Assembly (NCBI RefSeq): GCF_000972495.1
Contig: NZ_LATM01000011.1
Coordinates: 98,500-162,499, forward strand
Direction of reading: 5' to 3'
DNA from: Hymenobacter terrenus
Lineage (GTDB): Bacteria > Bacteroidota > Bacteroidia > Cytophagales > Hymenobacteraceae
Length of the DNA: 64,000 nt
Positions 25,971-35,135 of the stretch are shown in pieces. Each line of letters starts with the position of its first letter. Position 1 is the stretch's first letter. A program made the position numbers and the translations under genes. Below the pieces are notes generated by a model. It made no database searches, was not told the origin of the DNA, and saw nothing but the letters and a program-made list of their open reading frames with translations.

Positions 25971-28460
25971 ATGTTTAGAACCGAATTACCAATTGCTCCG
26001 GCTACTGACCAGCTATCGCGCACGGCGCGAGTCCTTACTATGGGCTCTTGCTTTGCCGATAGTATTGGCTCACGATTAGCAGCGAATAAAGTAGAAACGC
26101 TGGTGAATCCCTTTGGCACCGTGTTTCAGCCGCTGGCGCTGGCCCGGCTGTTGCGCGCTGCGGCGGGCGAAGAGGTAGACTGGCAGCAACACCTTGTACA
26201 AGCACGCGGCCGCTGGCAGAGCTACGACCTGCATGGCAGTATCGGGGCTGATTCGCCGGTGGAGCTTTTGCAAACGATTCAGGAATTGGTACGGCGCACG
26301 GGCGCATTCCTGCGCGATGCGGACGTAGCGCTGCTCACGCTGGGCACCTCCTGGACCTACCGGCTGCGCGAAACGGGTGAGCTCATTAATAACTGCCACA
26401 AGCAGCCGGCCGATTTATTCCTGCGGGAATTACTGACGCCGGATGAAATCATCAATAGCTTGGCGGAAACACACGCCTATCTGCGCCGTATTAACCCTAA
26501 GCTACGCTTCGTATTGACGGTGAGTCCAGTGCGACATTTGAAGGACACCCTACCTCTAAACGCCGTGAGTAAGTCGGTATTGCGGGTAGCAACGCACATT
26601 GTGAGCGATTTGCTGCCGGGTGTGACCTATTTTCCAGCTTACGAGCTAATGGTAGATGATTTGCGCGACTACCGCTTCTACGCGGCCGATATGCTTCATC
26701 CGTCGGAGGTAGCGGAGGATTATATCTGGGACAAATTTGCCAGGACGTATTTCGATGTTGACTTTGGCCGTTTCCGCAAGGAATGGGCAGCGGTACGGCA
26801 GTCGCTCGGGCATCGTCCGCTGCATGCGGCTGCGCCGGAGCATCGCCAGTTTTTGGAGAAAACACTGGGAAAATTAGAACAGCTGAGTCTGCGGAAGGTG
26901 GAAGTAACCGACGAGTTGCGTGAAGTTCGAACAAAACTCGCAGCCTTGCCAGTGCCTCGGCAACCTGAGCCGGAGGTTGAAATTGAGGACGACGAAGAAC
27001 GGGTTGATATCGGCGATGTTTCAGCAACGGCGGACGTAGGAGTAGCAACACCAACGACAGTTGAACTCTCGGCGCTGGGCCAGGCCAGGCCGCCGCGCTT
27101 GTCACCGGAGGAATTCCGGTCTCAGCGAGGGGCCCGTTCTGGAAGGCCCGAGCGTGGCCAACGCGATGGCCGCGGCAAGGGCCAGCAGCCACTTCCTGCT
27201 GAGAATGAACAATTTCAGGCCACAGCCGCCTTTGTCGGTGACCAATCGGTAACGTTGGATTTGCCCGATGAGGCATTGCCAACCACAGCAGAGTTGGAAA
27301 CCACAGATTTGACAATAGAATCGGTCACGGCTGCTACGACTTCGGATGTGGCGGTAGCTGACGAAGGATTAGTAAAGAAGAAGAAACGTCGGTCGCGTGG
27401 TGGCGCGAAGCGGACGGCGCGTAAAAACGCGCTTCGGCTAGCAACTGGCGGCATCGCGCCAGAAGCCGGCGCAGCCACAGGACCAGAGGATTTGACGCAA
27501 ACACCTACTTCAACTGCCTCGGATATCACAGCCGAAATATCCGAAGCACAGCTAATCGACAAAAAATCCTCAGTCATCACCAAATCGAAGCCGGTGAAGC
27601 GGGGCGGGCGACGCAATGAGAACCGCATACTGCGAGTGGAGTTGTTTGCGGTCCCTCCGGTTCCAGTTGATGAAGCAGCTGAAGGCAGGTCGGACGCAGA
27701 AGTGGAAGCGCCGGCTTTGGACATAGCAGTACCACCAGTTGAGATACCGCCAATTGTTAGGGATAATCCTCCTGCTGAACCAGCGAATGTGAATTCTAGA
27801 TCGAGGGGAAACAGGAATAGAGGCCGAAAAGAGGTCGTACCAACCTCCATTATTGAGGAAGACAATGTTGATGCTGCGCCTGTTGCACCAGCGCTGGTCC
27901 CAACTGTCGTTACTGGTAGCACAGAGGAACTTATTGACAGCAATTCAGTTGCGCACTCATCAGCAACCCGTGAAAGGCAGGCAGATACCCCAGCGTCGGT
28001 GGAAGCACCCGCCTTGCCTGAGCCTACAACTCCGGAAGCAGCACCCATAGCTGCCGCACGCCGGCCTAACCGGGCAAAGCGGGCTGTGAGTGGGGGACGC
28101 GCAGAAAAGCCAGCCGTTGATGTGCCCGTAGTACCAGTGCCCGACCCGCTACAGATTCGTAGCCACGTGGCGGCGGGCCGTTTAAGTGGCTCTTCAGCTA
28201 CTCTAATTGAACCAACAACCAAACCAGCTTCGCCGAAGAAGAAAGCGGTAGCACCTAAAGCCAAGCCGGCGAAACCCACGGCCGAAGCGGCTCCCCGAGC
28301 AGCGGCAAGTGCTTCCGAAGAACCTACGCCGGCGGCAAAGCGCAAACCGACAACAAAGCCAAAGGCCACGGCAGCAAAACCAGCCACTCCCAAAACGACG
28401 GCGCCCAAACCCACCGCAGCCAAACCTAAAGCGCCGAAAAAGCCGACTAAGCCGACCTAA
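25971..28460 (+). CDS. GSCFA-domain protein with long basic low-complexity tail
   Basis: 829 residues. Residues 1 to about 320 form a GSCFA domain (PF08885, an SGNH-hydrolase-like family). It has the name motif VLTMGSCFADSIG near the N-terminus, NPFGTVFQPLALARLL, TLGTSWTYR and the distal catalytic-type motif DMLHPSEVAEDYIWDKF. The family is normally little more than this domain. Here about 500 more residues follow, rich in Ala, Pro, Thr, Val and Glu. Basic patches interrupt them (KKKKRRSRGGAKRTARK, KRGGRRNENR, SRGNRNRGRKE), and the last 60 residues are a Lys/Ala/Pro repeat like histone H1. The tail is probably disordered and may bind nucleic acid. The function of the whole protein is unknown. 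Confidence 0.85.
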   Translation: MFRTELPIAPATDQLSRTARVLTMGSCFADSIGSRLAANKVETLVNPFGTVFQPLALARLLRAAAGEEVDWQQHLVQARGRWQSYDLHGSIGADSPVELLQTIQELVRRTGAFLRDADVALLTLGTSWTYRLRETGELINNCHKQPADLFLRELLTPDEIINSLAETHAYLRRINPKLRFVLTVSPVRHLKDTLPLNAVSKSVLRVATHIVSDLLPGVTYFPAYELMVDDLRDYRFYAADMLHPSEVAEDYIWDKFARTYFDVDFGRFRKEWAAVRQSLGHRPLHAAAPEHRQFLEKTLGKLEQLSLRKVEVTDELREVRTKLAALPVPRQPEPEVEIEDDEERVDIGDVSATADVGVATPTTVELSALGQARPPRLSPEEFRSQRGARSGRPERGQRDGRGKGQQPLPAENEQFQATAAFVGDQSVTLDLPDEALPTTAELETTDLTIESVTAATTSDVAVADEGLVKKKKRRSRGGAKRTARKNALRLATGGIAPEAGAATGPEDLTQTPTSTASDITAEISEAQLIDKKSSVITKSKPVKRGGRRNENRILRVELFAVPPVPVDEAAEGRSDAEVEAPALDIAVPPVEIPPIVRDNPPAEPANVNSRSRGNRNRGRKEVVPTSIIEEDNVDAAPVAPALVPTVVTGSTEELIDSNSVAHSSATRERQADTPASVEAPALPEPTTPEAAPIAAARRPNRAKRAVSGGRAEKPAVDVPVVPVPDPLQIRSHVAAGRLSGSSATLIEPTTKPASPKKKAVAPKAKPAKPTAEAAPRAAASASEEPTPAAKRKPTTKPKATAAKPATPKTTAPKPTAAKPKAPKKPTKPT

Positions 28461-28466
28461 TTTTCT

Positions 28467-28500
28467 CCAAACCCGGCCCTTTTCGCCGGGTTTGGTGTTT
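28467..28500 (+). terminator. Terminator after the GSCFA gene
   Basis: An 11-bp perfect stem (CCAAACCCGGC with GCCGGGTTTGG), loop of seven, followed by TGTTT. It lies seven bases after the stop codon. Confidence 0.75.
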
Positions 28501-28525
28501 CAGTACCTCCCCTACCCTCTCCGCT

Positions 28526-30610
28526 ATGGCCCACGCTTCACAATCGACCAACCGACTCGCCCAGGAAACCAGCCCTTACCTGCAACAACATGCCCATAAC
28601 CCGGTGGATTGGTACCCGTGGGGCCCCGAAGCCTTGAGCCGAGCCCAGACGGAGCAGAAGCCGATATTGGTCAGCATTGGCTATGCGGCCTGTCACTGGT
28701 GCCACGTAATGGAGCGTGAATCATTTGAAAACGAAGCAGTAGCTGCGGTAATGAATGCACATTTCGTGTGCATCAAGGTAGACCGGGAGGAACGGCCTGA
28801 TGTAGACCAGATTTATATGGATGCCCTGCACGCCATGGGTTTGCAGGGTGGCTGGCCGCTCAATGTGTTCCTGACTTCGGAGGCTAAACCCTTTTACGGT
28901 GGCACTTATTTCACGAAAGGCAACTGGGTAAAGCTACTGGAGAATATTGGGCAAGCATATGCGGGCGAACACCGCGGTGAGCTGGAGCAATCTGCTGAAC
29001 GGTTTATGGAGGTGATTGGCAGCAGTGAGCTGAAAAAGTATAGCGCACATAATCAACATGCGGCGTTACCAACTATTGATGGAATTCCGGAAATGGGCCC
29101 GGCTAGGGTTTCTGATGAAGAGTTTAAGCTACTGGTATATAATTTGGGCGTGCAGTTCGACCGGGAACGGGGCGGTACGAACCGCGTCCCGAAGTTTCCG
29201 ATGCCCAGCATCTGGCGGTTTTTATTGCGCGCCAACGCCATCAGTGGTAGCCAGGCGGTGCTGGCTCAAACGGTGCTCACCCTGCGTGAAATGGCCTGGG
29301 GCGGGATTTATGACCAAGCTCACGGCGGTTTTGCTCGTTATTCGGTGGATGCAGAATGGCTGGCTCCGCACTTTGAGAAGATGCTGTATGATAACGGGCA
29401 GCTAGTCAGTCTGTACAGCGAAGCTTTTCAACTGACGCAGGATGAACTGTTTCGGGAAGTGGTGTATGACACAGTTGAATTTGTGCGGCTGGAGCTGACG
29501 AATGCCGAGGGCGGCTTCTGCTCCTCGCTCGACGCCGATAGTGAAGGTGAGGAAGGCAAGTTTTATGTTTTCACGAAAGACGAGCTACGCGAGATTCTAG
29601 GCGATGAGGAACCGTTATTTTCGGCTTACTATAACTGCACAGCCCTGGGCAATTGGGAGCACGGCCGTAACATTCTGCACCGCCGCGAAACAGATCAGGC
29701 TTTCGCTGCTGCTCACCAGCTAGCGCCGGGGGTAGTACCGGAACTCGTAGCCGAGTGGAAGCAGAAAATTATGGCGGTGCGTGCCACCCGCGTCCGTCCC
29801 GGCCTCGACAATAAAGTCCTGACTGGTTGGAATGCCCTGATGCTCCAAGGCCTAACTGACGCGTATCGCGCTTTCGCTGAACCCGAGTTTTTGGTGGTGG
29901 CCGAACGCAACGCTCGCTTTATCCAAGCCAACTTGCGTGACGGCGCACGCCTCTATCGCACCTGCAAAAACGGCCGCGCCAGCATCAATGGCTTCCTAGA
30001 GGACTACGCACTGGTAATTCAGGCGTTTATCAGTCTATATGAGGTCAGCTTTACGGAGACTTGGCTGCACGAAGCTGAAGCGCTGATGGAGTACGTGCTA
30101 GCCAATTTCTTCGACCCGACTGAGACATTGTTCTTTTACACCGATAGCAGCGCTGAACCGCTCATTGCCCGCAAAAAGGAGCTTTTCGATAACGTAATAC
30201 CCGCTTCGAACTCTGTGATGGCGCACAACCTGCGCCGCCTGGGTCGCCATCTCGAAAACGCCCGCTACGTCGAGTTGGCCGCTGATATGCTGGCCCAGGT
30301 GCGACATTTGGTGGTGAAAGAGCCGCAACACCTCACCAACTGGGCCTCGTTGTACGCGGCGCTGCTTCGGCCGGGCGCGGAGGTAGCCATCATCGGGCCG
30401 GGGGTGGAGACGTTCCGCGAAAAACTTAACCGGCCGTTTTTGTTTGATACAGTCATCGCTGGCACGAAGAAACGTTCGAAACTACCCTTACTCAAACTGC
30501 TGCTGCCCGCTACCAATGGCCAAACAGCGGTGCACATATGCCGCAATCAGACCTGCTTAGCGCCGGTGTATGACGTAGCCGAGGCACAAGCGGCCCTAGG
30601 CTCGGTTTAG
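28526..30610 (+). CDS. DUF255/YyaL-type thioredoxin-fold protein (SSP411-like)
   Basis: 694 residues. The N-terminus (NRLAQETSPYLQQHAHNPVDWYPW) and ILVSIGYAACHWCHVMERESFE with a CHWCH motif near residue 55 are diagnostic of the DUF255 thioredoxin-like domain. GGTYF and a long alpha-toroid region follow, resembling N-acylglucosamine 2-epimerase folds (PHFEKMLYDNGQL, CSSLDADSEGEEG, GWNALMLQGL). The biochemical role of the family is unsettled; a redox or sugar-related role has been suggested. The gene lies between two other plus-strand genes but has a terminator upstream, so it is probably separate. Confidence 0.9.
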   Translation: MAHASQSTNRLAQETSPYLQQHAHNPVDWYPWGPEALSRAQTEQKPILVSIGYAACHWCHVMERESFENEAVAAVMNAHFVCIKVDREERPDVDQIYMDALHAMGLQGGWPLNVFLTSEAKPFYGGTYFTKGNWVKLLENIGQAYAGEHRGELEQSAERFMEVIGSSELKKYSAHNQHAALPTIDGIPEMGPARVSDEEFKLLVYNLGVQFDRERGGTNRVPKFPMPSIWRFLLRANAISGSQAVLAQTVLTLREMAWGGIYDQAHGGFARYSVDAEWLAPHFEKMLYDNGQLVSLYSEAFQLTQDELFREVVYDTVEFVRLELTNAEGGFCSSLDADSEGEEGKFYVFTKDELREILGDEEPLFSAYYNCTALGNWEHGRNILHRRETDQAFAAAHQLAPGVVPELVAEWKQKIMAVRATRVRPGLDNKVLTGWNALMLQGLTDAYRAFAEPEFLVVAERNARFIQANLRDGARLYRTCKNGRASINGFLEDYALVIQAFISLYEVSFTETWLHEAEALMEYVLANFFDPTETLFFYTDSSAEPLIARKKELFDNVIPASNSVMAHNLRRLGRHLENARYVELAADMLAQVRHLVVKEPQHLTNWASLYAALLRPGAEVAIIGPGVETFREKLNRPFLFDTVIAGTKKRSKLPLLKLLLPATNGQTAVHICRNQTCLAPVYDVAEAQAALGSV

Positions 30611-30706
30611 CACAGAAGCATAATTGCCAGCTAGCAAGTGGGGCGAATTTGTAACTCGCTGCCATGAAGGGGCAATCTGGCTAGCCATTGCACGCTTCGC
30701 GTCAAA

Positions 30707-33319
30707 GTGTGGCCAGGGGTTCGGTTGGCACGGGCGTCCTGTTATCTTTACTATTCGCCCTACCCTATCCTTGTTTTGAGTCTCGCTCTTGATTTTATTT
30801 CCCCTGTAGCCCTCCCTACGGCCGACCGGGTTACGCTGTTTGCCGACGTTATTTTGCCGTTGCCATTGCCCCGGCTCTATACTTATCGGGTGCCGTATGA
30901 GCTGAACGACAACGTGGTGATTGGCGGGCGGGTCATTGTGCAGTTTGGGGCCAAAAAGACACTCAGCTGCATTGTGGCGGCGGTGCATGAGACGCCTCCG
31001 GCAAATTACCAGGCCAAGTACATTCTCGAATTTATCGATGATGCGCCCGTGGTGACGCAGCCGCAGCTCAAGCTGTTTCGCTGGATGGCTGATTACTACA
31101 TGTGTACCATTGGCGAGGTGATAAATGCGGCGTTGCCTTCGGCGCTAAAGCTCAGCTCGGAGTCGCGGATTCAGCTGCACCCTGGCTTTTCGCGAGAAGA
31201 AAACGAGTACCCGCTCACCACACAGGAAGAGTTAATTGTGGATGCCTTGGGCACCACCGAAGAGGGAAAGGCATTGACTTTTACCGAGGTAGGCGACTTA
31301 CTCGGTATTACCTCATTTCATAAGGTGATAAAGTCGTTGATGCATAAGGATATTATCTTCCTCTTTGAGCACACGGCTGATAAGTACTCGCCTAAGGTGG
31401 TGAAGAAAGTACGGCTGGCTCACCATTTTATTTCCGAGGCAGCCATTGAGCAGCTGTTTGGGACCCTTGCTAGCAAGTCGAAGCAGCTTGATGTGCTGAT
31501 GAAATACCTGCAGCGCGTGCCGGTATACCAAAACGAGCATTCCAACCAGAATGGCGTTGAAAAAGCGGCGCTCACAAGCAGCCCGCACCTCTCGGCCTCG
31601 GCGGTGAATACACTCATCAAAAACGGTGTGCTGGAGCAGTTCGACGTGATTGTGTCGCGCTTTCCGCTAGAAGACGAGCCCGCGGCCCAGCTGCATTTCA
31701 GCCTGACGGAAGCCCAAACCACGGCGCGCGATGAAATCATGGCGCATTTTGCTGAGAAGGACATCACGCTGCTCCACGGCGTGACCGGGGCCGGCAAAAC
31801 TGAGATTTATATTGACCTCATCCGCAAGGCGCTGGAAAGCGGCGGGCAGGTGCTGTACCTGCTGCCCGAAATTGCCCTGACGGCCCAGATTGTGGGTCGC
31901 CTATTGCGTGTATTTGGCTCGCGGCTGGGGGTGTACCACTCCAAATTCTCGGACAACGAGCGGGTGGAAGTGTGGAATGGTGTGCTCTCGGGCCGCTTTC
32001 AGGTGGTAGTGGGGGTGCGCTCGGCGGTGTTTTTGCCGTTTGACAACCTCTCACTGATTATCGTGGATGAAGAGCATGAGTCCAGCTACAAGCAGTACGA
32101 GCCCACCCCGCGCTACAACGCCCGCGAAGTGGCGCTGATGATGGCAAACTTTCAGGGAGCCAAAACGCTGCTGGGTTCGGCCACGCCAGCCGTGGAAACG
32201 TATTACCAGGCCAAGCAGGGCCGCTATGGACTGGTGTCGCTCACTAAGCGCTTTGGGGAGGCGGGAATGCCAGATATTGAGCTAGTGGATACGCGCAAGG
32301 CACGGGAGAAAAAGACCATGCACAATCACTTTACGGCTGATTTGCTGGGTGAAATCGAGCGCAAGCTGGGCGCGCAGGAGCAGGTTATCCTCTTTCAGAA
32401 CCGGCGCGGCTATGCACCCGTGGTAGCCTGCCAAGACTGCGGCTGGATCCCTAAATGCACCAACTGCGCCGTGAGCCTGAGCTACCACAAGCACAGCCAC
32501 GAGCTGCGCTGCCACTACTGCGGCTACCACGACCCCATGGTAACCAAGTGCCCCGCCTGCGGCTCCCGCGCAGTGAAAACCCAAGGCTTCGGCACCGAGA
32601 AAATCGAGGATGATCTAAAAATCATGCTGCCCCAGGCCAGCATCCAGCGGATGGACCTGGACACGACCCGGGCTAAAAACAGCTACCAGCAAATCATCGC
32701 CGACTTCGAGAAACAGACTACCAACGTGCTGGTAGGCACCCAGATGGTGACTAAAGGCCTGGACTTTGCCAACGTTAGCCTGGTGGGCATCATCAACGCC
32801 GACAGCATCATTCACTACCCCGATTTTCGGGCCCATGAGCGGGCTTACCAGATGTTTGTGCAGGTGAGCGGCCGGGCCGGGCGTAAGGGCAAGAAAGGTA
32901 AGGTCATTATTCAAACTGCCGACCCGACGCAGGTGATTTTTGATAAGGTTATCCGCAATGATTACGTGGAGTTTTACAACTATGAAATCATGCAGCGGCA
33001 GGAACACGGTTACCCGCCATTCATGCGCGTCATCAAAATGACGGTGAAACACGTGGAGCAAGGCCTCGGCGAGCAGGCTGCCATTTTACTGACTCAGGAA
33101 TTAGTGGACCGCTTGGGCCGGGCGGCCGTGCTAGGGCCGGAAGCACCCTACATTTTCCGTATCCGTAACTTTTATTTGCAGGAAATCACCATCAAGCTCG
33201 ACCGCGCCCACACCGCCCTGAAATGGGCCAAAGAACAGATTTGTGCCGCTATGGATGTGGTACGTGACCAGAAGGAGTTCAAGCAAGCCCGGCTGGTCGC
33301 CGATGTGGACCCGATGTAG
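30707..33319 (+). CDS. priA: Primosomal protein N' (PriA helicase)
   Basis: Up to 870 residues. PriA reloads the replisome at stalled forks. The 3'-DNA-binding domain begins at VTLFADVILPLPLPRLYTYRVPY (about residue 41). Helicase motif I is GVTGAGKTEIY (~358), motif II VDEEHESSYK (~454), and TLLGSATPAVETYY is motif III. The zinc-binding domain has CQDCGWIPKCTNC and CHYCGYHDPMVTKCPACG (about 575-620). Motifs V/VI include VLVGTQMVTKGLDF and QVSGRAGR. The true start is uncertain: GTG 30707 gives about 40 residues ahead of the family's usual N-terminus, and no later ATG fits, so a downstream TTG near 30771 may be used. Confidence 0.94.
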   Translation: MWPGVRLARASCYLYYSPYPILVLSLALDFISPVALPTADRVTLFADVILPLPLPRLYTYRVPYELNDNVVIGGRVIVQFGAKKTLSCIVAAVHETPPANYQAKYILEFIDDAPVVTQPQLKLFRWMADYYMCTIGEVINAALPSALKLSSESRIQLHPGFSREENEYPLTTQEELIVDALGTTEEGKALTFTEVGDLLGITSFHKVIKSLMHKDIIFLFEHTADKYSPKVVKKVRLAHHFISEAAIEQLFGTLASKSKQLDVLMKYLQRVPVYQNEHSNQNGVEKAALTSSPHLSASAVNTLIKNGVLEQFDVIVSRFPLEDEPAAQLHFSLTEAQTTARDEIMAHFAEKDITLLHGVTGAGKTEIYIDLIRKALESGGQVLYLLPEIALTAQIVGRLLRVFGSRLGVYHSKFSDNERVEVWNGVLSGRFQVVVGVRSAVFLPFDNLSLIIVDEEHESSYKQYEPTPRYNAREVALMMANFQGAKTLLGSATPAVETYYQAKQGRYGLVSLTKRFGEAGMPDIELVDTRKAREKKTMHNHFTADLLGEIERKLGAQEQVILFQNRRGYAPVVACQDCGWIPKCTNCAVSLSYHKHSHELRCHYCGYHDPMVTKCPACGSRAVKTQGFGTEKIEDDLKIMLPQASIQRMDLDTTRAKNSYQQIIADFEKQTTNVLVGTQMVTKGLDFANVSLVGIINADSIIHYPDFRAHERAYQMFVQVSGRAGRKGKKGKVIIQTADPTQVIFDKVIRNDYVEFYNYEIMQRQEHGYPPFMRVIKMTVKHVEQGLGEQAAILLTQELVDRLGRAAVLGPEAPYIFRIRNFYLQEITIKLDRAHTALKWAKEQICAAMDVVRDQKEFKQARLVADVDPM

Positions 33320-33345
33320 CCAACCTTCATTTTGAATAATAAAAA

Positions 33346-33378
33346 AGACCCGCTCATCAACTGAGCGGGTCTTCTGTT
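33346..33378. terminator. Bidirectional terminator between priA and the lipoprotein gene
   Basis: AGACCCGCTC and GAGCGGGTCT form a 10-bp perfect stem with a 7-base loop. A run of six A precedes it (T on the minus strand) and TCTGTTT follows. It serves both convergent genes. Confidence 0.85.
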
Positions 33379-33395
33379 TGGAATTTATGCTAGGA

Positions 33396-34007
33396 CTACG
33401 CCTGATCGAGCAGCCACAGGATAATGAAAACCAAGCCAATAATGGCAATGATAGTGCCTATCAATCCATTGAGTATGCCGACCAGCAAGCCAACCAGCAG
33501 CAGAATAATACCTGTGCGGAGGTTGCCGTCGATACCGCCTCTGGCAGTCGAGGCAGTATTGTCGTGCTGACGGGCCGTAGCGGATTTTTGCATGAGCTTG
33601 TCCACCTTGCGAGTCACTTTATTCAGAGCCAGGCGCTGGAGAGCGTTCAGCTTGCGGGGAGGCGTGGCGGTAGTGGAAACACTGGCAGCAGCGCTGCTGG
33701 CCGCAGTGGCTACAGCTTTTTTCTCTGAGGCACTTGGCTCAGCTACGGGAAGCGTAGCGGACTCTGCCGTAGGCGCCGGAGCACTTTCGGGCGCAGCAGC
33801 TACTACGGATTCGGGAGCAGTAGATTCGGTAAAGGAGGCGGGAGCGACGGACGTGGCAGCGGGTACTGGTGTCGCTACGCGGCTCACACCGTGGTACGAC
33901 CCGCTTTTGGGCAGCATGGCGTATTCGGCGCGATTGCAGCTACCCAACGTCAGAGCACACGCGGCTATAGCTATAAGCCTAGTAAAGGGAGGAAACATAT
34001 TTTTCAT
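33396..34007 (-). CDS. Lipoprotein with Ala/Pro/Ser-rich linker and C-terminal TM hairpin
   Basis: 203 residues from ATG 34007 (the frame upstream gives only a TTG). The signal peptide ends in LTLGSC (lipidated Cys24). Residues about 50-125 are a low-complexity Ala/Ser/Thr/Pro/Glu linker, followed by a basic helix (LNALQRLALNKVTRKVDKLMQK). The last 40 residues hold two closely spaced hydrophobic segments rich in Leu, Ile and Gly. I know similar lipoproteins with this tail in Bacteroidota, but no function. A consensus promoter stands 48 bases upstream. Confidence 0.75.
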   Translation of the reverse strand: MKNMFPPFTRLIAIAACALTLGSCNRAEYAMLPKSGSYHGVSRVATPVPAATSVAPASFTESTAPESVVAAAPESAPAPTAESATLPVAEPSASEKKAVATAASSAAASVSTTATPPRKLNALQRLALNKVTRKVDKLMQKSATARQHDNTASTARGGIDGNLRTGIILLLVGLLVGILNGLIGTIIAIIGLVFIILWLLDQA

Positions 34008-34054
34008 GGACAAGCTTGATGTAAGAAGAAATCAATAAACGGTCATTCTACGGC

Positions 34055-34082
34055 CAAAATTATAAACAGGTGAGGTGTTCAA
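34055..34082 (-). promoter_or_regulatory. Promoter of the lipoprotein gene
   Basis: On the minus strand: TTG, 17 bases, TAATTTTG, which matches TAnnTTTG. The leader would be about 45 bases. The spacer is slightly shorter than usual. Confidence 0.5.
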
Positions 34083-34231
34083 TACTTTTTTATTAGCTAA
34101 ACTGCGCTCTTAGCTGCTGCTGCTCGCTCCTGATGGCTATAGTTTGCAGGCTAGGCGAGATAGTATCAAGCTGAACGCGCCATTTCAAATTGCTGTTGAC
34201 TTCAGTCAAATGTGCTTACTTGCGACTCATT

Positions 34232-35035
34232 ATGAGGTACTATTTTTCAACTTGGCAACGCGCTTTAAGCGTAGTGGGAATGGGTGGCGGAGCCGGGTTA
34301 TTGGCGTTGAGTTGCACCCAGCTTCCCGCCGAAACCCGGCCTTCGGCTGGTAGTGACCGGCGCATGCAGGCCATCACCCTCGCCACCGACACCAGCGGCT
34401 ACCAGAAGGCCCCGCCGCACGACCCCAATGGCATTGGCACCTATTATCTGGGCCGACAGATTGCCCACGTTATGGGCCACGAGGGAGCCAGCTGGCTGGA
34501 ACGCAACGGCCGCCGACAGGAAGAGGGCACCGATATTCTGTTGAAAGAGTTGAAGCTGAAGCCTATGGATGTCGTGGCAGACATTGGGGCGGGCACGGGC
34601 TTCTTTTCATTCCAGTTAGCCAAAAAAGTACCCAAGGGCCAGGTGTTGGCTGTCGACATTCAGCCCGAGATGATTAAGGCGCTACAGGCCAATAAGCGCA
34701 AGCTCAACGCGCCCAATGTACGCCCCGTGCTGGGCACCACCACCAATCCCGCCCTACCTGCCGATAGCGTGGACCTGGTACTCATCGTAGATGCGTACCA
34801 CGAATTCGACCATCCACGGGAGATGGGCCGAGCCATCCGGCGAGCCCTGCGCCCTGGCACCGGCCGTCTGGCGCTGGTCGAGTACCGGGCCGAAGACCCC
34901 AATGTTCCCATCAAGCGCATCCACAAAATGAGCGTGGAGCAAGCCCGCAAGGAAATGAGCGCCGTGGGACTAGAACTCGTGGAAACGGTGGAAAAGCTGC
35001 CGCAGCAGCACTTGCTGCTGTTTCGACGTAAGTAG
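34232..35035 (+). CDS. SAM-dependent methyltransferase with N-terminal export/anchor signal
   Basis: 267 residues from ATG 34232 (MRYYFSTWQRALSVVG). Residues 10-28 are hydrophobic and end in LLALSC, a signal or imperfect lipobox. The catalytic domain has motif I VVADIGAGTGFFSFQLAKK, the acidic residue of motif II in VLAVDIQPEMI, and motif IV DLVLIVDAYHEFDHP, typical of class I methyltransferases (Methyltransf_11/25). Such enzymes need cytoplasmic S-adenosylmethionine, so the exported-looking N-terminus is odd. The N-terminus could instead be a membrane anchor with the domain inside. Substrate unknown. Confidence 0.8.
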   Translation: MRYYFSTWQRALSVVGMGGGAGLLALSCTQLPAETRPSAGSDRRMQAITLATDTSGYQKAPPHDPNGIGTYYLGRQIAHVMGHEGASWLERNGRRQEEGTDILLKELKLKPMDVVADIGAGTGFFSFQLAKKVPKGQVLAVDIQPEMIKALQANKRKLNAPNVRPVLGTTTNPALPADSVDLVLIVDAYHEFDHPREMGRAIRRALRPGTGRLALVEYRAEDPNVPIKRIHKMSVEQARKEMSAVGLELVETVEKLPQQHLLLFRRK

Positions 35036-35098
35036 GCACTTCTCTCTCCTGTTCGGGAATGATTACAGTGAGTATAGCCCAAAGAAACTGGACGAAAA

Positions 35099-35130
35099 TT
35101 GTACTCGCTACGCTACTTAGCCGACCTTTG
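35099..35130 (+). promoter_or_regulatory. Promoter of queA, leaderless spacing
   Basis: TTG (35099-35101), 21 bases, GACCTTTG (35123-35130), one mismatch to TAnnTTTG. The box ends five bases before the queA ATG, so the transcript should begin at or next to the start codon. Confidence 0.55.
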
Positions 35131-35135
35131 CGGGC

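Noticed and set aside
26497..27315. 272-codon minus-strand frame
   Set aside because: Antisense to the GSCFA domain and its linker; no recognisable motifs.
27215..28423. 402-codon minus-strand frame of Ala/Gly/Val
   Set aside because: Mirror of the Ala/Pro/Thr-rich tail of the GSCFA gene; such codon composition leaves the opposite strand open.
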